From the NCBI RefSeq assembly GCF_000372725.1, contig NW_005202428.1:2954815-3018814 (forward strand): DNA of 64,000 nucleotides. The letters are read 5' to 3'. Origin of the DNA: Emiliania huxleyi CCMP1516. Lineage: Eukaryota > Haptophyta > Isochrysidales > Noelaerhabdaceae. The position numbers and the translations under genes were made by a program. Shown piece by piece: positions 55,248 through 64,000 of the stretch. The notes under the pieces were generated by a model. It was not told the DNA's origin. It searched no databases and saw only the letters and a program-made list of their open reading frames with translations. The first letter of the stretch is position 1. Every line of letters starts with the position of its first letter.

Positions 55248-57681
55248 TCATGCCGCGCCGCCCAAATCTCGCTCGATACAGGTTAGCAGCTCAGCCACCT
55301 GCGCGCTCGTCTCCGCGTCCATCGGCTCGAGGCTCGAACCGTCCTGGGCGACCGCCTCTCGAAGCCTTGGGAGCGCCTGGGGGCGAGTGGGGACGAGGAC
55401 CGAACTCAGAGACGGCGTGACAAACGCACGACGACGCGGCGGGAGGAGAGGAGGCTTGGGAAGAGTGCTCGCCTTGCGGACCACATCGGCGCAGCGCTCC
55501 GTCGCCGAGAGGGCCGCGGCCGCCTCCACGGCAGCTGCCACCTCGGTCGCCGCAAGCCAGTCGCGCAGCTCGCCTAGAGCCGGCGAGCGAGCAAGCTGTG
55601 ATCCGAGCTCCCGAGGGGTTGCGGACCGCCCCTCATCTCGGCAGACCCTCCAGGCTGAGGCGCGCGGCGTCGCTTGGGCTGCCAGAAGTGGCGTTGCCGA
55701 GCGCGCGCAAGCTGAGCACCTGCGAGGCGGCGGCGTTTTCGTCAGAGGACGGCCCCCGGACCGGGGTGGAGGAGGAGAGGGGCGGAGTGCCGGGGGGCTG
55801 CGAGGGGAGCATCAGCTGATTGGTCAAGAATCCTCAGGAGATCGGAAACGAGGAATTCCAGTCTCGGTTGACGAAGCATCACGTGCTCGCGCAGTCGCGG
55901 TGTGGGCGCGGCGGTGGTGCGGCGAGAGCGGGGGGGGGGGGTCGCTCGAGAGGGGTTCGCGCCTCCCCGGCGAAGCTGATCGCCGCCGGCCGTACGCAAG
56001 CCGCGGCGTCGCGCACCGTCTGCTTGGCGGCCGTGGCGATCTGCTCCACGCGATCCGCGGCGAGCTCGCTCTCGCTCTCGCTGGCGAGGGCGAGGCGGCT
56101 CAGGACAGAGAGGAAGCCGTCCTGCACCGCCGCGGGGAGCGATCCCACCCGCTCCGCCGCAGGCAGCAACGCACGCCACGCGGACTCGAGCCAGTCCGCG
56201 CCCCCGTCCGCACAGAGCCCGAGCGCGGCTCCCGCCACGTCCAAGCAGCGACCGGCCAAGTCGGGCTCACCGTCGGCAGCGCCACCTCCGCCTCCGCCTC
56301 CGCCTCCGCCTCGTGCGCCGGCGGGCTGGTCCTCGCGGGGCCGCTTGCCCTTTTGCTTCCGGCGGGAGGAGAGCGCAGCGACGCGCTGGAGCTCGCCGCT
56401 GAGGAGTGCGAGCAGGCCGGGCTTGTGGGAGGGGGCGAGGAGCTGCGTCGGCGGCAGCAGCCGCACGACGGCGGCCAGGCCGGAGGGAGCGGCATCGGCG
56501 GCAGCCGACAGCACGTTGGCCAGCCCTTCGAGGGCGATGAGCTGCGCTCGGGAAGGTGGCGCCTCCTCGACGAGCGGCGAGCAAGCGGCGCCAGCGAGAA
56601 GGCGCAGCGCCGCTCCTGCAGGCGCGGCGCGGGTCTCGGGCACTGCAGGTCCCAGGAGCACCGGCGCGCGCGGATCCGGGAGCTTTAGGCGCGGGCGGGG
56701 GGGCGTGGCGCTCAGACATCCAAGGAAGAGTTGGCCTTCATCGAGGGAGGATTGGTCCCTCGCTGAGGAATGAACTGCGAATGAAGTGCATCATCATCGC
56801 GCGTGGCGGGAATCGGCGGTGGTGGGAGGGGCGGTGGAGGGAGGGGCGGTGGAGGGAGGGGCGGTGGTGGGAGGGGCGATGGACGCACCCAACGCGTCGT
56901 CGGCCGCCACGGCTCCGCTGCCGCCGGCTGGCCCGCCCTCCGTCGGCGGGAGGGAGACGAGCACAGCGGCGGCAAGGACGAGGCGCTCGCTCGGCAGAGG
57001 CGTGGCCGAGGGAGCGGCAGCCGCGCCACCCTCGCCCGCGCTGCCTTCGCCGTTGCTCGCGTCCGAGAGGAGGGCAGCGGCGGCGGCTCGCACGTGATCG
57101 CTAGCGGGCTGGTCGAGCGCGCCGTCGGTCAAAGCTAGGATCAACTGCAGGGCGGCCACTGCCGCCGCCTCTGCGCCCTGAGACCCCCAGTCGCACAGCA
57201 CCGCCACCTCGGCACCCGTCAGCCCCTCGGCAACCTCGGGCGCATTCTCAACCAGGGTCAAGAGGAAGCGGAGTTGGCGGCTGGCGGATACCAGACTGAC
57301 GGGTCGCGACGCGTCGGTCGCTCCCAGATCGGCGAGCGCGCGGCGGTGCAGACCGTGGGCGACGGCAGCCGCGCAAAAGTCTGCGTTGGCGAGCGATCCC
57401 TCATGCAGCGCCTCCCACGCCGCCACACGAAGGCGTGGCGACGAGGAGGCCAAGCAGCGCTCGAGACCGCTGAGGAGGCGGGAGGATGCCTCCTCCGCGA
57501 GCGGCTGGGCGGCCGCCTCGAGCATGGCGACGATCTCAGGGAATTGGATCAGGGCGCCCCGCAGCTCTTCCGGCTGCACGTCCTTCCACTCGAGGACGGA
57601 GAGCACGGAGGCGAGAGCATCCTGCCAGCGCTGGCGCTGCTCGTCTCGGGCGGCGCGCCCGCGCTTCTTCTTCTTTGCCAT
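55248..57681 (-). CDS. ARM/HEAT-like helical repeat protein
   Basis: From ATG 57681 the first exon encodes MAKKKKRGRAARDEQRQRWQ, a basic nuclear/nucleolar-type start, followed by paired helices (ALASVLSVLEWKDVQPEELR, AVAALQLILALTDGALDQ). The next coding stretch (about 56690-55900) continues with LRLLAGAACSPLVEEAPPSR and LIALEGLANVLSAAADAAPS, a KQKGKRPRE basic segment and further helices (DGFLSVLSRLALASESESEL). Later exons contain VLSLRALGNATSG and end RDLGGAA at 55248. This style fits a solenoid such as HEATR3/Syo1-type symportins, but the match is loose. Intron positions between 56890 and 56690 and downstream of 55900 are approximate. A TTGTAAAATTCTTC motif precedes the start. Confidence 0.55.
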
Positions 57682-57739
57682 TGGCGAGGACCGGCACGCG
57701 ACCCCAACGGTGGTGTGCGAAGAAGAATTTTACAACACA

Positions 57740-59420
57740 ACACGATTCACGCGAGATCCTCGACCCAGCCCTAGCTTGGGATGTCCGTTGTATTTATTTA
57801 TTTATGAGATGCTCGAGAGCTTGCCGCGAGGGGCGGTCGAGGCCTCCGTTCGGCTGATGCGCGGTTACAACCGCACGGGCGAGTGGCCAGAGCCCATCCT
57901 CACCAGCCCTGCCCCGCAGCGCGGCCGCTCGCCAAGCCCCGTCGATGAGTGGTCAGATGGTTAGTGCCCGAGAGCGAGGGGTCCGGGGGGGAGCACAAAC
58001 ATAGGACGCCCAGCCTTGCCCTCGTGCCGCCGAGTGCATATCCTATGCGAGAGAGATCCCCTGTGCCCTGTGCCCAGCCCTCTCCGCACGGCGATGCGTC
58101 CTCCCCCCTCGCTTTTGCAAAATCCTGCAAAGGTGGGGACGTGTCTGTCCTCGACCCAGCCCTAGCTTGGGATGTCCGTTGTATTTATTTATTTATTACG
58201 CGACAGCACGGGCGACGGCTTCCACAGAAGCCGTCGTCCTCACCGTAGCCGTCGTCGGACCCCCAATGCGAAGAAGAAATTAATCGTGGCATGGCTGCGG
58301 TTGCGATAGGTAGTGGGGAAGGCAGCCTCGATGGCCATACAGACATGGGTGCGAAACAACGATAAGACCAAGGCACGGGCAGAGGAGAGAGAGAAGAATA
58401 TAGGATGGATAAAGCGCCTGTTCACGGCATGGAGGGTGAGCCACGCCGAACGTACCGAGCGTAGAGCCGAGCGGAAGGAAGCCGGGGAAGACGACTCCGA
58501 GGAGGACGAACCAGTGGAAATCCTGTTGTCAGCTGTCACGATGCCGAAGGGGACCCCAGCGCCGGCATCATCCGTGGAGGCACAAGTGTTAGAAGAGAGT
58601 GGACCTGAGCAACGATATGACTGGGCGGCAAATGATCGCAGTGGGCGTCAGAAGAGTCGTCCTTGCGCGAGGAGAGCTCGATAGACTCGAGGGGCCAAGA
58701 TATGCCGCCAGGAGGGCGGAGTTGCGCCGAAAGGCGGGAGAAGCCGCGAGAGCAAGGGAGCGGCAGGCGGCGGCGGCGCCGCAGGACGAGGCAGAGGAGA
58801 GCGACGCGACAGAGGAAGAAGCGACAAGGGAGAGAACGACGAGAGTGGGACGACCGCGAGGTGGCATGAAGGTTGCAGCGAGAATCGGCGAGAGACTGCG
58901 AAGGGAGATAGGAAGAGGCGGACGACCAAGGGTTAGGGTGGGCGACGGCTAGCGCATCACACCCCTCTCCTTAAAATCCCTGTGTGGTGGCGGCGTGCCG
59001 TCCTCCCATCCCTCCCTTGGCGCAAGCCGCTTGGGTTGCCCGTTCTCTTTCTTTCTTTTTTAGTGAGCCGAGCCGGTGAGTGTGCCAGTCCGCGCCAGTC
59101 CGCGCCCTTGTCGTGCCAGTGTGCTGTGAGAGAGGCTTGTATTCTAAGAATTCTTTTTTGCTTGCGATATAGAGAATATAGACCCTCGACGCGAGGTGGC
59201 ATGTAGGCTGCCGCGAGAATCGGCGAGAGACTGCGAGGAGAGAGAGGAAGAGGCAGATGCCCAAGGGCGGGCGACGGGCCGACGGCTAGCGGCTAGCAAC
59301 ACACCTTCCTTCCCGTGAAATCCCTGTGTGGTGGCTGGTGGCGGCGTGCCGTCCTCCCATCCCTCCTTTGCGCTTTGCTGTGTCTGTTTTCTTTCAGAGG
59401 GCGGTTACTCTTACTGGACC
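57740..59420 (+). mobile_element. LINE 3' ends, two nested or tandem tails
   Basis: Frames 58313-58684 and 58599-58952 encode the end of a LINE product (AIQTWVRNNDKTKARAEE, NIGWIKRLFTAW; then GGMKVAARIGERLRREIGRG), similar to 39104-38712 on the minus strand. A TATTTATTTATTTAT-containing block of about 48 bp occurs at about 57758-57806 and 58149-58196, perhaps the tail of one copy and a flank repeat. A second, shorter tail at about 59190-59400 repeats GCCGCGAGAATCGGCGAGAG and CCGTCCTCCCATCCCTCC. All copies lack the 5' part. The strand follows the frames. Confidence 0.7.
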
Positions 59421-59818
59421 GTCACCAGACCGTCATGTGTTTGACGACGTTGAACAGTGTTTGACCACGGCGCTGTTCACAGCGCGCGCGGGCGGCGGTT
59501 CACGAGAGGCGAGGCGGGCGGCGGCGGCGCGCGATCGTGCTTTTGCCCGGGTTAGGCGTGGTCGCGCGGGCGGCGCGCCGCGCGGTGCTGGCGCCCGCGG
59601 TGATGGCGGCACGCTGAAGATTTCTTGGTCCTGACCCTGACCCCGTCCGACGTCCTCCGCGGTGGCAGCGAGCCAGAGCACGAGCGACCTTCCGCATATG
59701 ACGGATTAGACCCCTCGCGAAAAAAAAGATTTTGTTAAAAAGTCAAGACGACAAGAGTCAAGACGCAAGACGGGGACCGATTTTAGTAGGCGCTACGAGG
59801 ACCGGGAGCGTCGCGGTG
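59421..59818. other. 3' flank of the methyltransferase-like gene
   Basis: GCG-rich with a GGCGCGCGCGGGCGGC stretch. No gene is supported. Confidence 0.5.
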
Positions 59819-60553
59819 TCAGGACTTCCATCCCTTCGAGAGCTGCCCGTCGTGGTAGCTGCCGTACTCGCTGTAGATGTCCATGAGGGAGGGGCGTGTG
59901 GCGAGCGCCCAGATGTGAGAGGCCGTGCAGAGGCTGCTGCCGTCGCGGAGGGGCTGCGCGGCGGTCGGGCGAGAGGACCGCAGCCGAGCAACCTCCGCGA
60001 GGAACGCTCTGCCGGCCTCCGATTCTGCGCCGCCGATGGCGGCGAGCGTGGCACCCACAGGGCCGCGCTCCGACTCCACGAAGAGCGACTCGGTGCCTGG
60101 CCTGAGCCGCGTCGTGACCCGTGCGTGGCCCATCTCGAGGGTCGAGGCGAGAGGGCCGATGAGCCGCGAGAAAACCTCCGCTGGCGCAATGGTGGGCGCC
60201 CCTGCCCGGTCAATCCCGAGGTTGCGAGCCGCCTCCGCCGCGAGCAGCTCGAGCTCGTCATCGGGCGCGACGTGGGTCACCGCAAGCGTGCCTTCGGGCC
60301 GTAGCCGCTGCAGGAAGTCAGCCCAGGCGCCGAGCGCTGCCGGCGCGGGCTGGTGGCGCGCAGGGTCGGCCTCAACGATAACCACGTCGTACGCAGCTTC
60401 GCTTCCCGGGAGCTCGGCACGGAAGGGCACCAGCTCGGCGCTCGGAAAGCGGAGCCGCAGCGCGTCCTCCGCGTCGGCGGCGTCAAAGGCGATTCTCACA
60501 GCACCGGCGCGAGGCGCGACCCGGTTGATGAGCGCGGTCGAGCGCGGCAGCAT
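59819..60553 (-). CDS. Methyltransferase-like protein, possibly 5'-truncated
   Basis: From ATG 60553 the frame encodes 244 residues. Strings resembling a class I methyltransferase fold are visible: VRIAFDAADAEDALRLRFPS, AYDVVIVEADPARHQ (strand with acidic end), FLQRLRPEGTLAVTHVAPDD. The SAM-binding Gly-rich loop is missing, so either the N-terminal exons lie upstream or the protein is catalytically inactive. The C-terminus (IWALATRPSLMDIYSEYGSY) is not typical. An acceptor-like TCGGTGCAG|GGACC just before the ATG suggests the ATG may be internal to an exon. Upstream sequence 60598-60660 is a dispersed module flanked by CCGAAAAGAAT copies. Identity is tentative. Confidence 0.5.
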   Translation of the reverse strand: MLPRSTALINRVAPRAGAVRIAFDAADAEDALRLRFPSAELVPFRAELPGSEAAYDVVIVEADPARHQPAPAALGAWADFLQRLRPEGTLAVTHVAPDDELELLAAEAARNLGIDRAGAPTIAPAEVFSRLIGPLASTLEMGHARVTTRLRPGTESLFVESERGPVGATLAAIGGAESEAGRAFLAEVARLRSSRPTAAQPLRDGSSLCTASHIWALATRPSLMDIYSEYGSYHDGQLSKGWKS

Positions 60554-60597
60554 GCAGCCGGGCGCCGACAGGTCCCTGCACCGAAAAGAATCTTACA

Positions 60598-60660
60598 ACA
60601 AAACTCCCTCGCACAACACTGGGCACGGGACTGGCGCGCACTGGCACGAACACAGGTACA
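60598..60660. repeat. Short dispersed module upstream of genes
   Basis: CACTGGGCACGGGACTGGCG and its flanks match 49557-49610 (inverted) and more loosely 25400-25465. CCGAAAAGAAT occurs on both sides (about 60582 and 60661). It is probably the end of a short retroposon. Confidence 0.6.
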
Positions 60661-60671
60661 CCCCGAAAAGA

Positions 60672-61773
60672 ATGAGAAAGCCTGCTCATCGCAAGGTACT
60701 CCCACGCCTCTTGGGGTTTTTGTCTGGCCGAGTCAACCCGAGAGGCGTGTCTCGCCTCGTCAAGTCTGTGGGACGGCCGAGCCTCGTTTCAAGGGGCGCG
60801 GGTGCGTGCGTCCCCTCTCGACTACGTTTGTTCACAGCCGGCGCGCGCGCCGGCGACGAATATGCGCGACTCGCCGCCGCGGCTCCGGGCCTCCAACGGC
60901 ACGACCTACGCCCAACCACCGAGAGGCGCGCCGTCACACCACTCGCACAGCCTGCAGCGCGGCGCTGCGCCAGAGCTCGAGAGGGCCCGAGAAGGGTCCC
61001 AGATCTCCAGTAGCACACAATAGCACACGTAGCCACGCATACCCAACCATCCCCTGTCACCCCAGAGCAGATCCCCCCAGGCGGTGAGGTCCTTTCTGGT
61101 GCTTGAAGCTCACCCTCGTCCCCTGCCGCAGGCCCTCGGCAGCCGTCCTGGCGCGCGCCAGGGCATGTACCGAGCGACCCCAGCCCGCTCTGGCGCGCGC
61201 GTTCGGCGCCGATTGGTGCCCTAGTCGGACCGTGCAACGGACGCGCGCTCTGCGCGCCTCACACGCACTTGCCCAGAGCTCTGCGCAGAGGCAGAGAGAG
61301 AGCGCGCCCTCCCCCCGGGCTGCTGCTGGCGCGCCACGCGCGTGCGATCCCTCTCTCGCAGTCGGTGTTCGCCGGGCGAGTTTTAGAGCTAAAATACATG
61401 TACATCACAAGACGCACACGCTGCTGTGGTCACCGACGGTCGTGTCCACATGCGCGCAATGGCGCAATGGTGGGCAGCGCCAACGCGCAGGACCATGTTT
61501 GCGCGCGACATGCACGCACGGGTGCGCAGGCAGGCGAGGCCATGCCAAAGACTGCCCTGGGAGTCGCGCGCGCGCGTCTCCAGCCGACCGGTACGGCGGC
61601 AAGAGCTTGACGGCTGTCGTGCCCGCAGCACGACAGCCGTCAAGCCGCGCAGTCGGGTGGACGCGTCGCGTCGGACTTTTTGCCACCACCTCCACGAGTC
61701 TGTCCGGTGCACCCACTGGCCAGATGCCGGGCCTCGGAGGCTGAATCGAGCGCCGAGTCAGGCCGACCTGGCA
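60672..61773. other. Subtelomeric non-coding region
   Basis: No supported gene. It contains a perfect 18-bp hairpin (GCTTGACGGCTGTCGTGC...reverse complement) at about 61606-61646. CGCGCGCG/GCACGC-rich sequence is common between 61490 and 61570. Confidence 0.5.
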
Positions 61774-62750
61774 CTGAGATTTGGTCAGCCAAGTCCTTGG
61801 CCGCGCCTCCGGCCGAGCCATGCAAGGGGCGGCGGGCACCTCCAGGAGGGCGGCCCAAAGCTTGGCCGGCTCAGAATTGGCTGGCCAAGCTTGGATACTG
61901 GTGCTAGACACCTCCAAAATCACTCCCCCAAGCTTGGCCAGCTGAGATTTGGTCAGTCAAGTCCTTGGCCGCGCCTCCGGCTGAGCTAGGCAAGGGGCGG
62001 CGGGCACCTCCAGGAGGGCGGCCCAAAGTGAGATAATGGCTCAGAAATGGCCGGCCAAGCTTGGATACTGGTGCTAGACACCTCCAAAATCACCCCCCCA
62101 AGCTTGGCCAGCTGAGATTTGGTCAGCCAAGTCCTTGACCGCGCCTCCGGCTGAGCTAGGCAAGGGGCGGCGGGCACCTCCAGGAGGGCGGCCCAAAGCT
62201 TGGCCGGCTCAGAATTGGCCGGCCAAGCTTGGATACTGGTGCTAGACACCTCCAAAAGCACTCCCCCAAGCTTGGCCAGCTGAGATTTGGTCAGTCAAGT
62301 CCTTGGCCGCGCCTCCGGCCGAGCCATGGGAGGGGCGGCGGGCACCTCCAGGAGGGCGGCCCAAAGCTTGGCCGGCTCAGAATTGGCTGGCCAAGCTTGG
62401 ATACTGGTGCTAGACACCTCCAAAAGCACTCCCCCAAGCTTGGCCAGCTGAGATTTGGTCAGCCAAGTCCTTGGCCGCGCCTCCGGCTGAGCTAGGCAAG
62501 GGGCGGCGGGCACCTCCAGGAGGGCGGCCCAAAGTGAGATAATGGCTCAGAAATGGCCGGCCAAGCTTGGATACTGGTGCTAGACACCTCCAAAATCACT
62601 CCCCCAAGCTTGGCCAGCTGAGATTTGGTCAGCCAAGTCCTTGGCCGCGCCTCCGGCTGAGCTAGGCAAGGGGCGGCGGGCACCTCCAGGAGGGCGGCCC
62701 AAAGTGAGATAATGGCTCAGGATTGGCTGGCCAAGCTTGGATACTGGTGC
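61774..62750. repeat. Subtelomeric satellite, repeat length 168-170 bp
   Basis: The landmark TTGGATACTG begins at 61891, 62061, 62229, 62397, 62567 and 62737, spacings of 168-170 bp. Units contain AAGCTTGGCCAGCTGAGATT and GGGCGGCGGGCACCTCCAGG. Two sub-variants alternate: CCCAAAGCTTGGCCGGCTCA and CCCAAAGTGAGATAATGGCT. The last unit passes directly into the telomere at CTGGTGCTAGGG. Confidence 0.95.
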
Positions 62751-62761
62751 TAGGGTTAGGG

Positions 62762-62802
<41 letters not shown>

Positions 62803-62804
62803 GG

Positions 62805-62845
<41 letters not shown>

Positions 62846-64000
62846 GGTTAGGGTTAGGGTTAGGGTTAGGGTTAGGGTTAGGGTTAGGGTTATGGTTATG
62901 GTTAGGGTTAGGGTTAGGGTTAGGGTAAGGGTTAGGGTTAGGGTTAGGGTTAGGGTTAGGGTTAGGGTTAGGGTTAGGGTTAGGGTTAGGGTTAGGGTTA
63001 GGGTTAGGGTTAGGGTTAGGGTTAGGGTTAGGGTTAGGGTTAGGGTTAGGGTTAGGGTTAGGGTTAGGGTTAGGGTTAGGGTTAGGGTTAGGGTTAGGGT
63101 TAGGGTTAGGGTTAGGGTTAGGGTTAGGGTTAGGGTTAGGGTTAGGGTTCGGGTTAGGGTTAGGGTTAGGGTTAGGGTTAGGGTTAGGGTTAGGGTTAGG
63201 GTTAGGGTTAGGGTTAGGGTTAGGGTTAGGGTTAGGGTTAGGGTTAGGGTTAGGGTTAGGGTTAGGGTTAGGGTTAGGGTTAGGGTTAGGGTTAGGGTTA
63301 GGGTTAGGGTTAGGGTTAGGGTTAGGGTTAGGGTTAGGGTTAGGGTTAGGGTTAGGGTTAGGGTTAGGGTTAGGGTTAGGGTTAGGGTTAGGGTTAGGGT
63401 TAGGGTTAGGGTTAGGGTTAGGGTTAGGGTTAGGGTTAGGGTTAGGGTTAGGGTTAGGGTTAGGGTTAGGGTTAGGGTTAGGGTTAGGGTTAGGGTTAGG
63501 GTTAGGGTTAGGGTTAGGGTTAGGGTTAGGGTTAGGGTTAGGGTTAGGGTTAGGGTTAGGGTTAGGGTTAGGGTTAGGGTTAGGGTTAGGGTTAGGGTTA
63601 GGGTTAGGGTTAGGGTTAGGGTTAGGGTTAGGGTTAGGGTTAGGGTTAGGGTTAGGGTTAGGGTTAGGGTTAGGGTTAGGGTTAGGGTTAGGGTTAGGGT
63701 TAGGGTTAGGGTTAGGGTTAGGGTTAGGGTTAGGGTTAGGGTTAGGGTTAGGGTTAGGGTTAGGGTTAGGGTTAGGGTTAGGGTTAGGGTTAGGGTTAGG
63801 GTTAGGGTTAGGGTTAGGGTTAGGGTTAGGGTTAGGGTTAGGGTTAGGGTTAGGGTTAGGGTTAGGGTTAGGGTTAGGGTTAGGGTTAGGGTTAGGGTTA
63901 GGGTTAGGGTTAGGGTTAGCCCCCCGGTTAGGGTTAGGGTTAGGGTTAGGGTTAGGGTTAGGGTTAGGGTTAGGGTTCCGCTTAGGATTAGGGTTAGGGT
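62751..64000 (+). repeat. Telomere, (TTAGGG)n
   Basis: More than 1.2 kb of TTAGGG runs toward the window end, so the right edge is a chromosome end. Variants are present: TTTAGGG at about 62778 and 62822, TATGGT pairs at about 62890, one GGGTAAGGG near 62924, TTCGGG at about 63148, CCCCCC at about 63920 and GTTCCGCTTAGGATT at about 63975-63989. The last variants near the edge could be sequencing or assembly errors. Confidence 0.98.

Noticed and set aside
61383-61400. GTTTTAGAGCTAAAATAC-like string resembling the start of a Cas9 crRNA repeat
   Set aside because: It is a single short palindromic match in a eukaryotic subtelomere with no array, spacers or cas genes.

Overview
The window is the right-hand end of a nuclear chromosome from a GC-rich photosynthetic eukaryote. 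It ends in at least 1.25 kb of (TTAGGG)n, preceded by a subtelomeric satellite with a repeat length of about 169 bp. Genes are intron-bearing and include a thylakoid photosystem II assembly factor (HCF136) with a twin-arginine lumen signal, alongside ordinary eukaryotic housekeeping genes (U2AF large subunit, ERCC1, CDC37, DUS2, SDHD, Hsp40/TM2). GC content, bipartite plastid-targeting leaders, short introns with GC donors and TTAGGG telomeres fit a unicellular alga such as a haptophyte or pelagophyte. The lineage is an inference; no rRNA or plastid marker is present to settle it.

Layout. 1-2.6 kb: gene tail, then a nested pair of terminal-inverted-repeat (TIR) transposons. 2.9-6.8 kb: NIPA-like transporter and tRNA-dihydrouridine synthase 2, both on the minus strand. 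7-10 kb: repeats, including a 180-bp tandem repeat. 10-12.7 kb: ankyrin protein and CDC37. 13.2-13.8 kb: second copy of the first transposon. 15.1-16.2 kb: secreted or membrane histidine-phosphatase-like protein. 16.8-21.3 kb: a large UBL-ankyrin-RING protein. 22-25.3 kb: a TIR element with TGTAGAG arrays and a broken reverse-transcriptase element. 25.6-36.7 kb: gene-rich core (HCF136, CUE/F-box/LRR protein, U2AF65, unknown protein, ERCC1). 36.9-40.3 kb: TIR element with GACAGC arrays and a LINE 3' end carrying RNase H. 40.5-46.4 kb: two unknown membrane or plastid-type proteins, a MITE, large GA and CAG/CAC microsatellites, and a Sec14-like protein. 47-49.8 kb: retroelement remnants. 49.8-57.7 kb: HisA, SDHD, TM2/J-domain protein and ARM/HEAT-like protein. 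57.7-60.6 kb: LINE tails and a methyltransferase-like gene. 61.8-64 kb: satellite and telomere.

The genes do not form a pathway; they are unrelated single-copy housekeeping genes on both strands. The most notable features lie in gene structure. Conserved protein alignments place most exon junctions at AG|GC donors rather than GT, ERCC1 contains 11-nt and 20-nt exons, and two introns have exactly the length and sequence offset expected if a tandem duplication created them. Several TIR elements carry arrays of short direct motifs just inside their ends, and three insertions have 8-bp target-site duplications.
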